From NCBI RefSeq assembly GCF_002563715.1, contig NZ_PDJJ01000001.1, positions 1,550,001-1,614,000 of the forward strand: a stretch of DNA of 64,000 nucleotides, written 5' to 3'. Below the pieces are notes generated by a model. The model worked only from the letters and a program-made list of their open reading frames with translations, searched no databases and was not told where the DNA came from. Numbering within the stretch: position 1 is the first letter of the stretch; each line of letters begins with the position of its first letter. Of this stretch, positions 1 through 9,150 are shown one piece after another. Position numbers and translations under genes: made by a program. This DNA is from Isoptericola jiangsuensis (GTDB lineage Bacteria; Actinomycetota; Actinomycetes; Actinomycetales; Cellulomonadaceae).

Positions 1-128
1 CCCCGGGCACGATCCGCGGCGACCTGGGCCGCGACTGGGGCCTCAAGGTCCAGCAGAACCTCGTGCACGGCTCCGACTCGACCGAGTCGGCCGAGCGCGA
101 GATCGGCCTCTGGTTCCCGAACCTCTGA
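1..128 (+). CDS. ndk: Nucleoside diphosphate kinase, C-terminal fragment (5' end outside window)
   Basis: The first 41 complete codons, read from base 3 to the TGA at 126-128, end with the conserved C-terminal part of nucleoside diphosphate kinase: the TIRGD segment, then NLVHGSDS and [10 protein letters not shown], which hold the active-site region around the phosphorylated histidine and the Ser/Glu partners. The enzyme makes NTPs from NDPs using ATP. Only the tail is visible, so start, promoter and operon partners are unknown. A strong hairpin follows, suggesting the transcript ends before smc. Confidence 0.93.
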   Translation, partial: PGTIRGDLGRDWGLKVQQNLVHGSDSTESAEREIGLWFPNL

Positions 129-155
129 TCGAACCCCCGCCGTGGGGAGGAAGAG

Positions 156-183
156 TGCGGCCCCGACACCCGTCGGGGCCGCA
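156..183 (+). terminator. Terminator hairpin after ndk
   Basis: Perfect 12-bp stem (arms 156-167 and 172-183) with a 4-base loop, 27 bases after the ndk stop. It is followed by a short pyrimidine run, TTCTCTC, instead of a true T-tract, as is usual in very GC-rich actinobacteria. Confidence 0.8.
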
Positions 184-267
184 TTCTCTCCACCCGCAGC
201 GGGACGGGCGGTGGCCCGGACCCGGGGAACGCCGCCGCAGATGCCCGGATCGGCGGCGCCCGGCGGC

Positions 268-273
268 TAGGCT
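268..273 (+). promoter_or_regulatory. -10 element for smc (leaderless)
   Basis: TAGGCT lies 7 bases before the GTG start of smc, so transcription would begin at or next to the start codon. There is no Shine-Dalgarno sequence between them. The same arrangement recurs at many genes of this window. Confidence 0.6.
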
Positions 274-280
274 CGCCGAC

Positions 281-3200
281 GTGCACCTCAAGACGCTCAC
301 TCTCCGGGGCTTCAAGTCGTTCGCCTCGGCGACGACGCTGAGCTTCGAGCCCGGGATCACGTGCGTCGTCGGACCCAACGGCTCCGGCAAGTCGAACGTG
401 GTCGACGCCCTGTCCTGGGTGATGGGGGAGCAGGGCGCCAAGTCGCTGCGCGGCGGCAAGATGGAGGACGTCATCTTCGCCGGGACGTCCGGCCGCCCCC
501 CGCTCGGCCGCGCCGAGGTCGCCCTGACGATCGACAACACCGACGGCGCGCTCCCGATCGAGTACACCGAGGTCACGATCTCGCGGACCCTGTTCCGCAG
601 CGGCGGGTCCGAGTACGCCATCAACGGCAGCTCGTGCCGGCTGCTCGACATCCAGGAGCTCCTCAGCGACTCCGGCATCGGCCGCGAGATGCACGTCGTG
701 GTGGGCCAGGGCCAGCTCGACGCGGTGCTGCGCGCCACCCCGGAGGACCGCCGCGGTTTCGTCGAGGAGGCCGCGGGCGTCCTCAAGCACCGCAAGCGCA
801 AGGAGAAGGCGCTGCGCAAGCTCGAGGCGATGCAGGGCAACCTCGCCCGCCTCACCGACCTCACCGCCGAGCTGCGCCGCCAGCTCGGCCCGCTCGGCCG
901 GCAGGCCGAGGCCGCCCGCCGCGCCCGCGTCGTGCAGGCCGACCTGCGCGACGCCCGCGCCCGCCTGCTCGCCGACGACCTCGCCCAGCTCGGCGCCCGG
1001 CTCGACCAGGAGCGTGCCGACGAGGCGGCGCTCGCCGAGCGCCAGACCGCGACCGAGGCCGCGCTGGACGCCGCGCGGTCGCGGCTCGCGCGGGCCGAGG
1101 TCGACGCGTCCCGGGCCGCACGGGCGGCCGCCGCCGCGAACGACACGTTCCACGCCCTCGGCGCGGTCCGGGAACGGCTGCGCGGCGTGGCGTCGCTCGC
1201 CGACGAGCGCGTGCGGCTGCTCGGCGTCACCGAGCCCACCCCGCAGGGCCAGGACCCCGACGCGCTGGAGGCGCAGGCCGAGCGGGCGCGCGCGTCCGAG
1301 GCCGAGCTCACGCGCGAGGTCGAGCTCGCCCGCACCGCCCTGGGGGAGGCCGAGGCGCGCCGGGCCGAGGCCGAGCGGGCCGCTGCCGACGCCGAGCGGG
1401 AGGTCGGCACCCTCCTGCGCGGCGCGGCCGACCGTCGCGAGGGCCTGGCCCGCCTCGCCGGGCAGGTCGCCGCCCGCCGCAGCCGCGTCGAGTCCGCGGA
1501 CGCCGAGCTCGACCGGGTGCGCGCGCAGCTCGTCGAGGCCGAGCGCCGGGCCGAGGCCGCCGCACGTGACTTCGCGGCCCTGGAGTCCGAGGTCACCGGC
1601 GCCGAGGCCGGCGAGGAGGGCCTCGACGCCGAGCACGAGGCCGCCGCCGACGCCCTGGAGGCCGCGCTCGCCGCCGTCGCGGAGCTGGAGGCCGCCGCCG
1701 CCACCGCCGAGAAGGACCGGTCCACGTGGTCCGCGCGGGTCGAGGCCCTCGAGCTCAGCCTCGACCGCAAGGACGGCGCCGGCGCCCTGCTCGCGGGCGA
1801 CCAGCCCGGCGTGCTGGGGTCCGTGGCCGCGCTGCTCGGGGTCGAGCCCGGCTACGAGGCCGCGGTCGCCGCCGCGCTCGGTCCGCTCGCCGACGCCGTC
1901 GCCGTCGAGTCGCTCGGTGCGGCCGTCGACGCGATCCGCACCCTGCGCGACGACGACGCCGGCCGCGCCGGGATCGTCGTCGGCGGGAGCCACCCGGACG
2001 TCGTGGCGCCCCGCACGGGCTCCGGCCGGCCCGTGCTGGACGTCGTCACGGCGAGCGGCGCCACGGCCGCCGCGCTGCGCACCCTGCTGGCGGGCGTCGT
2101 CGTCGTGGAGGACCTCGCCGAGGCGCGCGCCCTCGTCGCGGCCGAGCCGGACGTCGTGGCCGTGACCCGCGCCGGGGACCTGCTGGCCGCCACCCGCGCG
2201 TCGGGCGGGTCGGCCGCCGCGCCCAGCGTGCTGCACCTCACCGGCGCGCTGGACGAGGCGCGGGCGGGGCTCGACGACGCCCTCGCGCGGGCGCGACGCT
2301 GCGCCGACGGCCTCGTCGAGGCGCGTGCCGCCCGGGACGCCGCCCGCGTGCGCCACGACGACACGCTCGCCCGGCTGCACGAGTCCGACGCGGCGCTGGC
2401 CGCGGTGGCCGAGCAGCTCGGCACGCTCGGCTCCGCGCGCCGCGCCGCCCAGACGGAGGCCGACCGGCACCGGCAGGCGGTCGAGGCCGTGCGGGCGCGG
2501 CGCGAGGCCGACGAGGCCGAGCTCGCGGGCCTGGTGGCCCGGCTGGAGGTCGCCGAGTCCGAGCCCGCGGGGTCCGAGGCCGACCTCGTCCGCGCCACGG
2601 CGGCCCGCGACGCCGCCCAGACCGCCGCCACCGCCGCCCGCCAGGGCGAGACCGAGGACCGGCTCGCGCTGCGCACCGCCGAGGAGCGCGCCCGCGCCGT
2701 CGCCGGCCGGGCCCAGGGCCTGGCGCGCGCCGCGGAGCAGGAGCGCCGGGCCCGGGCCGAGGCCGCCGCCCGGGCACGCCGGCGGGCGGAGCAGGCCCGC
2801 CGGGCCGCCGAGGTCCGCGCCGACGCCGACGTCGTCCTCGCCGCGCTGGCCACCTCCGTGGACCGCGTGACCGCCGAGCGGGCCGCCGCCGAGGCGGACC
2901 GGGCGACCTCCGGCCAGGAGGTCGCGCAGGCGCGCGGGGACGTCGACCGCCTCACCCGTGAGCTGCGCGAGCTCACCGACGCGGCGCACCGCGACGAGGT
3001 GGCGCGCGCCGCCCAGGTCGCCCGCTGGGACCAGCTGCGCTCCCGGGCGACCGACGAGCTCGGCACCGACCCCGAGGTGCTCGTCGAGGAGTTCGGCCCG
3101 CACCGCGACGTGCCGGTCCCGCGCCCCGACGACGCCGCCGAGGACGACCCGGACCCCGACCCCGTGCCCTACGTGCGGGCCGAGCAGGAGAAGCGGCTCG

Positions 3201-3838
3201 CCGCCGCCGAGAAGGCGCTACGCCGGATCGGCACCGTCAACCCGCTCGCGCTGGAGGAGTTCGCCGCCCTCGAGGAGCGGCACCAGTTCCTCGCGACCCA
3301 GCTCGCGGACCTGCGCAAGTCCCGCGAGGACCTGCTGCACATCGTCGCCGAGATCGACGACCGCGTGCAGCAGGTGTTCGCCGAGGCCTACCAGGACACC
3401 GCGGCACAGTTCGAGCGCGTGTTCGCCCGGCTCTTCCCCGGCGGGGAGGGCAGACTGGTGCTCACGGACCCGGGGGACCTGCTCACGACCGGCATCGAGG
3501 TCGAGGCGCGTCCCGCGGGCAAGAAGGTCAAGCGGCTCTCCCTGCTCTCGGGCGGGGAGCGGTCCCTCACGGCGGTCGCCTTCCTGGTGGCCATCTTCAA
3601 GGCGCGGCCCAGCCCGTTCTACGTCATGGACGAGGTCGAGGCCGCGCTCGACGACGTCAACCTGGGCAGGCTGCTGGACATCTTCCGCGAGCTGCAGGAG
3701 GACTCCCAGCTCATCGTCATCACGCACCAGAAGCGCACGATGGAGGTCGCCGACGCGCTGTACGGCGTCACCATGCGCGGCGACGGTGTGACGACGGTCA
3801 TCTCCCAGCGCCTGCGAGAACCCGCCGAGGCAGGGTGA
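281..3838 (+). CDS. smc: Chromosome segregation protein SMC
   Basis: Cytoplasmic SMC ATPase that with ScpA and ScpB compacts and segregates the chromosome. The 1185-residue length is normal for bacterial SMC. The N-terminal Walker A is GPNGSGKSN at residues 31-39. Two very long Ala/Glu/Arg-rich coiled coils flank a hinge at roughly residues 500-640. The C-terminal head carries the ABC signature LSGGERS at 1089-1095 and the Walker B segment FYVMDE with acidic residues D1117/E1118. The frame stays open upstream to about position 155, but the GTG at 281 is chosen because the protein begins there with the conserved HLKTLTLRGFKSF and a -10 box stands 7 bases away. The usual actinobacterial neighbours rnc and mutM are not upstream; ndk is. 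Confidence 0.97.
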   Translation: MHLKTLTLRGFKSFASATTLSFEPGITCVVGPNGSGKSNVVDALSWVMGEQGAKSLRGGKMEDVIFAGTSGRPPLGRAEVALTIDNTDGALPIEYTEVTISRTLFRSGGSEYAINGSSCRLLDIQELLSDSGIGREMHVVVGQGQLDAVLRATPEDRRGFVEEAAGVLKHRKRKEKALRKLEAMQGNLARLTDLTAELRRQLGPLGRQAEAARRARVVQADLRDARARLLADDLAQLGARLDQERADEAALAERQTATEAALDAARSRLARAEVDASRAARAAAAANDTFHALGAVRERLRGVASLADERVRLLGVTEPTPQGQDPDALEAQAERARASEAELTREVELARTALGEAEARRAEAERAAADAEREVGTLLRGAADRREGLARLAGQVAARRSRVESADAELDRVRAQLVEAERRAEAAARDFAALESEVTGAEAGEEGLDAEHEAAADALEAALAAVAELEAAAATAEKDRSTWSARVEALELSLDRKDGAGALLAGDQPGVLGSVAALLGVEPGYEAAVAAALGPLADAVAVESLGAAVDAIRTLRDDDAGRAGIVVGGSHPDVVAPRTGSGRPVLDVVTASGATAAALRTLLAGVVVVEDLAEARALVAAEPDVVAVTRAGDLLAATRASGGSAAAPSVLHLTGALDEARAGLDDALARARRCADGLVEARAARDAARVRHDDTLARLHESDAALAAVAEQLGTLGSARRAAQTEADRHRQAVEAVRARREADEAELAGLVARLEVAESEPAGSEADLVRATAARDAAQTAATAARQGETEDRLALRTAEERARAVAGRAQGLARAAEQERRARAEAAARARRRAEQARRAAEVRADADVVLAALATSVDRVTAERAAAEADRATSGQEVAQARGDVDRLTRELRELTDAAHRDEVARAAQVARWDQLRSRATDELGTDPEVLVEEFGPHRDVPVPRPDDAAEDDPDPDPVPYVRAEQEKRLAAAEKALRRIGTVNPLALEEFAALEERHQFLATQLADLRKSREDLLHIVAEIDDRVQQVFAEAYQDTAAQFERVFARLFPGGEGRLVLTDPGDLLTTGIEVEARPAGKKVKRLSLLSGGERSLTAVAFLVAIFKARPSPFYVMDEVEAALDDVNLGRLLDIFRELQEDSQLIVITHQKRTMEVADALYGVTMRGDGVTTVISQRLREPAEAG

Positions 3839-3842
3839 GAAT

Positions 3843-4175
3843 ATGGACATGGTCACCTTCGTCGTCTGGCTCGTCGTCACGCTCCTGCTCGCCTCGGCGG
3901 TATTTCTCGTGGCCAGCGTGATGGAGCGTCGTGACGGCGACGACGACATCCGGGGTGCGCGGGCCTTCGTGCGGGACTTCCGCGGCGGCCTGCGCCGGCA
4001 CCGCTCCGCCGTGCCGAAGTCGGTCGACACCGACATGGACGCCTTCTTCGCCGCGAACGTCGAGGACGCCCCCGGCTACGTCGACGCGGACGAGCTCTCC
4101 GACGTGCTGCACCGCGCCCAGGGGCGCGTCCGGCTCCCGCACCACTCGTCGACCCAGGACCGCGCCGACGCCTGA
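3843..4175 (+). CDS. Small single-pass membrane protein of unknown function
   Basis: 110 residues with one N-terminal transmembrane segment (about residues 4-26), then a positively charged stretch and an acidic, hydrophilic cytoplasmic tail. It begins 4 bases after the smc stop and ends 30 bases before ftsY, so it is probably co-transcribed with both. A second in-frame ATG at 3849 is an equally possible start. I do not recognise a named family. Its position between a chromosome-organising ATPase and the membrane-bound SRP receptor gives no functional assignment on its own. Confidence 0.75.
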   Translation: MDMVTFVVWLVVTLLLASAVFLVASVMERRDGDDDIRGARAFVRDFRGGLRRHRSAVPKSVDTDMDAFFAANVEDAPGYVDADELSDVLHRAQGRVRLPHHSSTQDRADA

Positions 4176-4205
4176 TCCGTGCCCCGTCTGGGAGACTGGG
4201 GCACC

Positions 4206-5360
4206 GTGACGGACTTTTCCTGGCTCTGGATCCTGCTCGGCGTCCTGGTCGTGGCCGGTGCCACCACCGCGCTCGTCGTGCCCCGCCGTCGTGGCCGTGG
4301 CGCCACGACCCTCGACGCCCCGCCGCCCGCCGCGGCCCCCGCCCCCGCCGACGACGCCCCGACGGACGTCGACGTCGCCCCGGTCGGGCAGGACGCCGCC
4401 GTCGCGCCGCCCCTCGAGGTCCCGGAGCCCGCGGCCGGGCGCCTGGTCCGGCTGCGCGACCGCCTCGCCCGCTCGGGCTCCCCGCTCGGCGCGCGGCTGC
4501 TCAGCGTGCTGTCGCGGGACACCCTCACCGAGGACGACTGGGACGAGATCGAGGAGACCCTGCTGCTCGCGGACCTCGGCACCGGCCCCGCCGAGGAGCT
4601 CCTGGAGGCGCTGCGCACCCGGGTGCGCGTGCTGGGCGTGCGCGAGCCCGCCGCCGTGCGCGAGCTGCTGCGCGAGGAGCTGCTGCGGGTCGTCGACCCG
4701 ACCCTCGACCGCTCGCTCGCCCTCGACCGTCCCGTCGTGGACGGCGTCACCAAGCCGGCCGTGATGATGGTCGTCGGCGTCAACGGCACGGGCAAGACCA
4801 CCACGGTGGGCAAGCTCGCCCGCGTGCTCGTCGCCGAGCACCGCAGCGTCGTCCTCGGGGCGGCGGACACGTTCCGCGCGGCCGCCGCCGACCAGCTCGA
4901 GACCTGGGGCTCGCGCGTCGGCGTACCGACGGTGCGTTCCGCCAAGGACGGGGCCGACCCGGCCGCGGTCGCGTTCGACGCCGTGCGCCGGGGTGTCACC
5001 GACGACGTCGACGTCGTGCTGGTCGACACCGCCGGCCGCCTGCAGAACAAGGCGGGCCTCATGGACGAGCTCGGCAAGATCACGCGCGTCGTCACGCGGG
5101 AGGCGCCGCTCGGCGAGGTGCTGCTCGTGCTCGACGCGACGACCGGCCAGAACGGCATGCAGCAGGCCAAGGTGTTCGGCGAGGTCGCGGGCGTGACCGG
5201 CATCGTGCTGACCAAGCTCGACGGCACCGCCAAGGGCGGGATCGTCGTCGCGGTGCAGCGCCGGCTCGGCGTCCCGGTGAAGCTCGTCGGCCTCGGCGAG
5301 GGGCCGGACGACCTGGCGCCGTTCGTGCCGGAGCAGTTCGTCGACGGCATCCTCGGCTGA
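4206..5360 (+). CDS. ftsY: Signal recognition particle receptor FtsY
   Basis: SRP-family GTPase that docks ribosome-SRP complexes on the membrane. An N-terminal transmembrane helix (about residues 5-25) is followed by an Ala/Pro/Asp-rich linker of about 60 residues, an N domain and the NG GTPase. The P-loop is GVNGTGKTT at residues 191-199, with downstream DTFRAAA, DTAGR and TKLDGTAKGG motifs. The chosen GTG at 4206 directly precedes the hydrophobic anchor and is 8 bases after GAGACT, which can serve as a -10; an in-frame GTG at 4179 would add nine residues. Its partner Ffh is encoded about 4 kb downstream. Confidence 0.95.
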   Translation: MTDFSWLWILLGVLVVAGATTALVVPRRRGRGATTLDAPPPAAAPAPADDAPTDVDVAPVGQDAAVAPPLEVPEPAAGRLVRLRDRLARSGSPLGARLLSVLSRDTLTEDDWDEIEETLLLADLGTGPAEELLEALRTRVRVLGVREPAAVRELLREELLRVVDPTLDRSLALDRPVVDGVTKPAVMMVVGVNGTGKTTTVGKLARVLVAEHRSVVLGAADTFRAAAADQLETWGSRVGVPTVRSAKDGADPAAVAFDAVRRGVTDDVDVVLVDTAGRLQNKAGLMDELGKITRVVTREAPLGEVLLVLDATTGQNGMQQAKVFGEVAGVTGIVLTKLDGTAKGGIVVAVQRRLGVPVKLVGLGEGPDDLAPFVPEQFVDGILG

Positions 5361-5369
5361 GCCGCAGGC

Positions 5370-5392
5370 TCGGCCGGCACGGACCCGGCCGA
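5370..5392 (+). terminator. Hairpin after ftsY
   Basis: Perfect 8-bp stem (5370-5377 with 5385-5392) and a 7-base loop, 9 bases after the ftsY stop; no T-tract follows. Confidence 0.5.
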
Positions 5393-5451
5393 CACCGGTT
5401 CGGTCGGGACCGGGCGGGCCCCGCGGCAGGTTGCGGGTCGGACACGGTCAG

Positions 5452-5546
5452 GTCACGGCCCGGTCACGACGGGCCGTGACCTGTCTCGCAGTGCGGACCG
5501 AAACTCGATGTTTACCCGGGTGAGGCGTCTGTCACACGGCTGTAAC
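5452..5546 (+). promoter_or_regulatory. Candidate GlnR operator region upstream of amtB
   Basis: The 266-base gap before amtB holds three pairs of half-sites with the AC-n9-AC spacing described for actinobacterial GlnR boxes: GTCAC-n6-GTCAC at 5452-5467, GAAAC-n6-TTTAC at 5500-5515 and GTCAC-n6-GTAAC at 5531-5546. The last two are centred 31 bp apart, about three helical turns. The segment 5500-5570 is clearly less GC-rich than its surroundings. Nitrogen-controlled transcription of the amtB cluster is inferred from site spacing and gene content; no glnR gene is in the window. Confidence 0.45.
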
Positions 5547-5626
5547 ACCACCTCCGTCCAGTGGAAACCCTGCACCGCCACGGTGGTCCCCGACCGGCCA
5601 AACGGGCTGGCGAGGGGAGTAGCACA

Positions 5627-7236
<1,610 letters not shown>

Positions 7237-7242
7237 GCCTCG

Positions 7243-9105
7243 ATGACCGACCTTCCCCACCAGGACGGCGGTCCCACGCAGCAGGCCCCGCACCCCGGCA
7301 CCGGGGTGCGGGGCCCTGTCGTGGGGCTCCGCGAGGAGCTGCTCGCCACGGCCGGGCGGCTCACCGGCCCGGGCCGCTCGGGCGTCGCGCGCCGGGCGGC
7401 CCTCCAGCAGGTCGTGACGGACCGGCTCGGCCCGCTCTACGCCCAGGCGACCGCCGACGTCGACCCGGCGGGGCTCGCGCTGGCCGCGGTCGGCTCGCTC
7501 GGCCGGGGCGAGCTGGGCCCGCTGTCCGACCTCGACCTCGTCCTCGTCCACGACGGGCGCACCCACAAGCCGGACGAGCTGGCGCGCGTCGCCGAGCGGC
7601 TCTGGTACCCGCTGTGGGACTCGGGCGTGGACATCGACCACGCGGTGCGCTCCCTGAACCAGACGCGGCAGCTCGCGATGCGGGACCTGCCTGCGGCCGT
7701 CGGCTGGCTGGACGTGCGTCCGGTGGCCGGCGACGCGGTGGTGGTGCACCGTGCGGCGTCGGGGATCCTCACCGACTGGCGGTCGGCGTCGCGGCGCCGG
7801 CTGCCCGAGCTGCTGTCGAGCGTCAAGGAGCGCGCCGAGCGCTCGGGCGACCTCGCGTACCTCATCGAGCCCGACCTCAAGGACGCCCGCGGCGGCATCC
7901 GCGACGCCGTGGTGCTGTCCGCGCTGGCCGCCACGTGGCTGACCGACCGCCCGCACGGCCGCGTCGACACGTCGTACGCGCACCTGCTGGACGTGCGCGA
8001 CACGCTGCAGGTGGTGACGCGGCGCCGGTCCACGAAGCTGCTGCTGGCGGACCTGGACGAGGTCGCTGCGCTGTGCGGGTTCGACGACCCGGACGAGCTC
8101 CTGGCGAGCCTCGCCGAGGCGGGCCGGGAGATCTCCTTCGCGCTCGACTCGACGATCCGCCGCGCCCGGCAGGCCCTGCAGCGCCCGGCCGCGCGCCGTC
8201 CCGTCCTGGTCCGGGGCCGGCGGCAGCCGCCCCGCCTGCGCTCGGTGGGCGAGGGCCTGGTCGAGCACGACGGCGAGCTGGTGCTGGCCGTGAGCGCGGT
8301 GCCGTCGCAGGACCCGACGCTGTCGCTGCGGGCGGCGGCGACCGCCGCCCGCACGGGCCTGGTGCTCTCGCCGGTGACCATGCAGTCGCTCGCGGAGTGC
8401 CCGCCGGTGCCGGAGCCGTGGCCCGCCACCGCCCGCGGCCACCTCCTCGCCCTGCTCGGGTCGGGCACGGCCCAGGTGCACGTCTGGGAGGCGCTGGACC
8501 TCGCCGGCGCCGTGACGACCTGGATCCCGGAGTGGGCGGACGTGCGCAACAAGCCGCAAAGGGCGGCGATCCACCGGCACACGGTCGACCGGCACCTCGT
8601 GGAGACCGCCGCCCTGGCGGCCTCCGTGCGCCGCCGTCGCATCGCCCAGGGCGTCCCTGCGGATCTGCTGCGCGCGGACCTGCTGGGGGTCACGGCGATC
8701 CTGCACGACATCGGCAAGCGGCGGGGGGCGCGGAGCGACGACCACTCGGTGGAGGGGGAACGGGTCGTCGGGCCGATCGTGCGTCGGATGGGGTTCGACG
8801 AGGACTTCGTCGCCGACGTGGAACGTCTGGTGCGTCACCACCTCACGCTGGCGGGTCTGGCGACGCGGTCGGACCCGGAGGACCCGGCCACGGTCGCGGC
8901 CCTGCTGGCGGGCGTCGACCACCGGCGCGACCTGCTGGAGGTGCTGCGGGCCCTGACGGAGTGCGACGCCTCCTCGCTCGGGCCGGCCGGCTGGACGGGC
9001 TGGCGGGCCAGTCTCGTCGACCAGCTCACGGCACGGGCCCGCGCGGCGCTGGCCGCGACGGAGGCGACGCCCGCGGACGGAGGGCCCGCCGCCGACGGCC
9101 GGTAG
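7243..9105 (+). CDS. glnD: [Protein-PII] nucleotidyltransferase GlnD, short form lacking ACT domains
   Basis: Adds and removes nucleotide groups on PII. The N-terminal nucleotidyltransferase motif [16 protein letters not shown] is at residues 84-99 and the HD phosphohydrolase domain shows HRH at 444-446 and HDIGK with H488/D489. The protein stops after the HD domain at 620 residues; the well-studied enterobacterial enzyme is about 890 and ends in two ACT domains that bind glutamine. No ACT-like sequence follows before ffh, and no frameshift is evident. The first ~26 residues include a 15-bp hairpin that looks like a glnB terminator, so the true start may be GTG 7306 or GTG 7321. Confidence 0.9.
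   Translation: MTDLPHQDGGPTQQAPHPGTGVRGPVVGLREELLATAGRLTGPGRSGVARRAALQQVVTDRLGPLYAQATADVDPAGLALAAVGSLGRGELGPLSDLDLVLVHDGRTHKPDELARVAERLWYPLWDSGVDIDHAVRSLNQTRQLAMRDLPAAVGWLDVRPVAGDAVVVHRAASGILTDWRSASRRRLPELLSSVKERAERSGDLAYLIEPDLKDARGGIRDAVVLSALAATWLTDRPHGRVDTSYAHLLDVRDTLQVVTRRRSTKLLLADLDEVAALCGFDDPDELLASLAEAGREISFALDSTIRRARQALQRPAARRPVLVRGRRQPPRLRSVGEGLVEHDGELVLAVSAVPSQDPTLSLRAAATAARTGLVLSPVTMQSLAECPPVPEPWPATARGHLLALLGSGTAQVHVWEALDLAGAVTTWIPEWADVRNKPQRAAIHRHTVDRHLVETAALAASVRRRRIAQGVPADLLRADLLGVTAILHDIGKRRGARSDDHSVEGERVVGPIVRRMGFDEDFVADVERLVRHHLTLAGLATRSDPEDPATVAALLAGVDHRRDLLEVLRALTECDASSLGPAGWTGWRASLVDQLTARARAALAATEATPADGGPAADGR
7284..7315 (+). terminator. 15-bp perfect hairpin between glnB and the GlnD core
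   Basis: Arms 7284-7298 and 7301-7315 are perfectly complementary with only CA between them (the loop must open by a pair). It lies 48 bases after the glnB stop, where a terminator or transcript-end-stabilising hairpin would be expected, yet inside the longest glnD reading frame. Confidence 0.6.
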
Positions 9106-9108
9106 GCT
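9103..9108 (+). promoter_or_regulatory. -10 element for ffh
   Basis: TAGGCT overlaps the glnD stop codon (its TAG is the stop), about 40 bases before the ffh start. Transcription from here would give a leader of roughly 35 bases containing the ffh ribosome-binding site AGAGGA. Confidence 0.5.
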
Positions 9109-9150
9109 GGGGGACCGCACGTCATCCATCCCCGTGAAGAGGACCACCTG

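Noticed and set aside
861-3066. Several long overlapping frames on both strands within smc
   Set aside because: Low-complexity Arg/Ala/Pro translations in shadow frames of the SMC coiled coil.
7243-9150. Frameshifted or pseudogene glnD
   Set aside because: Both catalytic domains are intact and there is no ACT-coding sequence in any frame before ffh; it is a short form, not a visible decay product.
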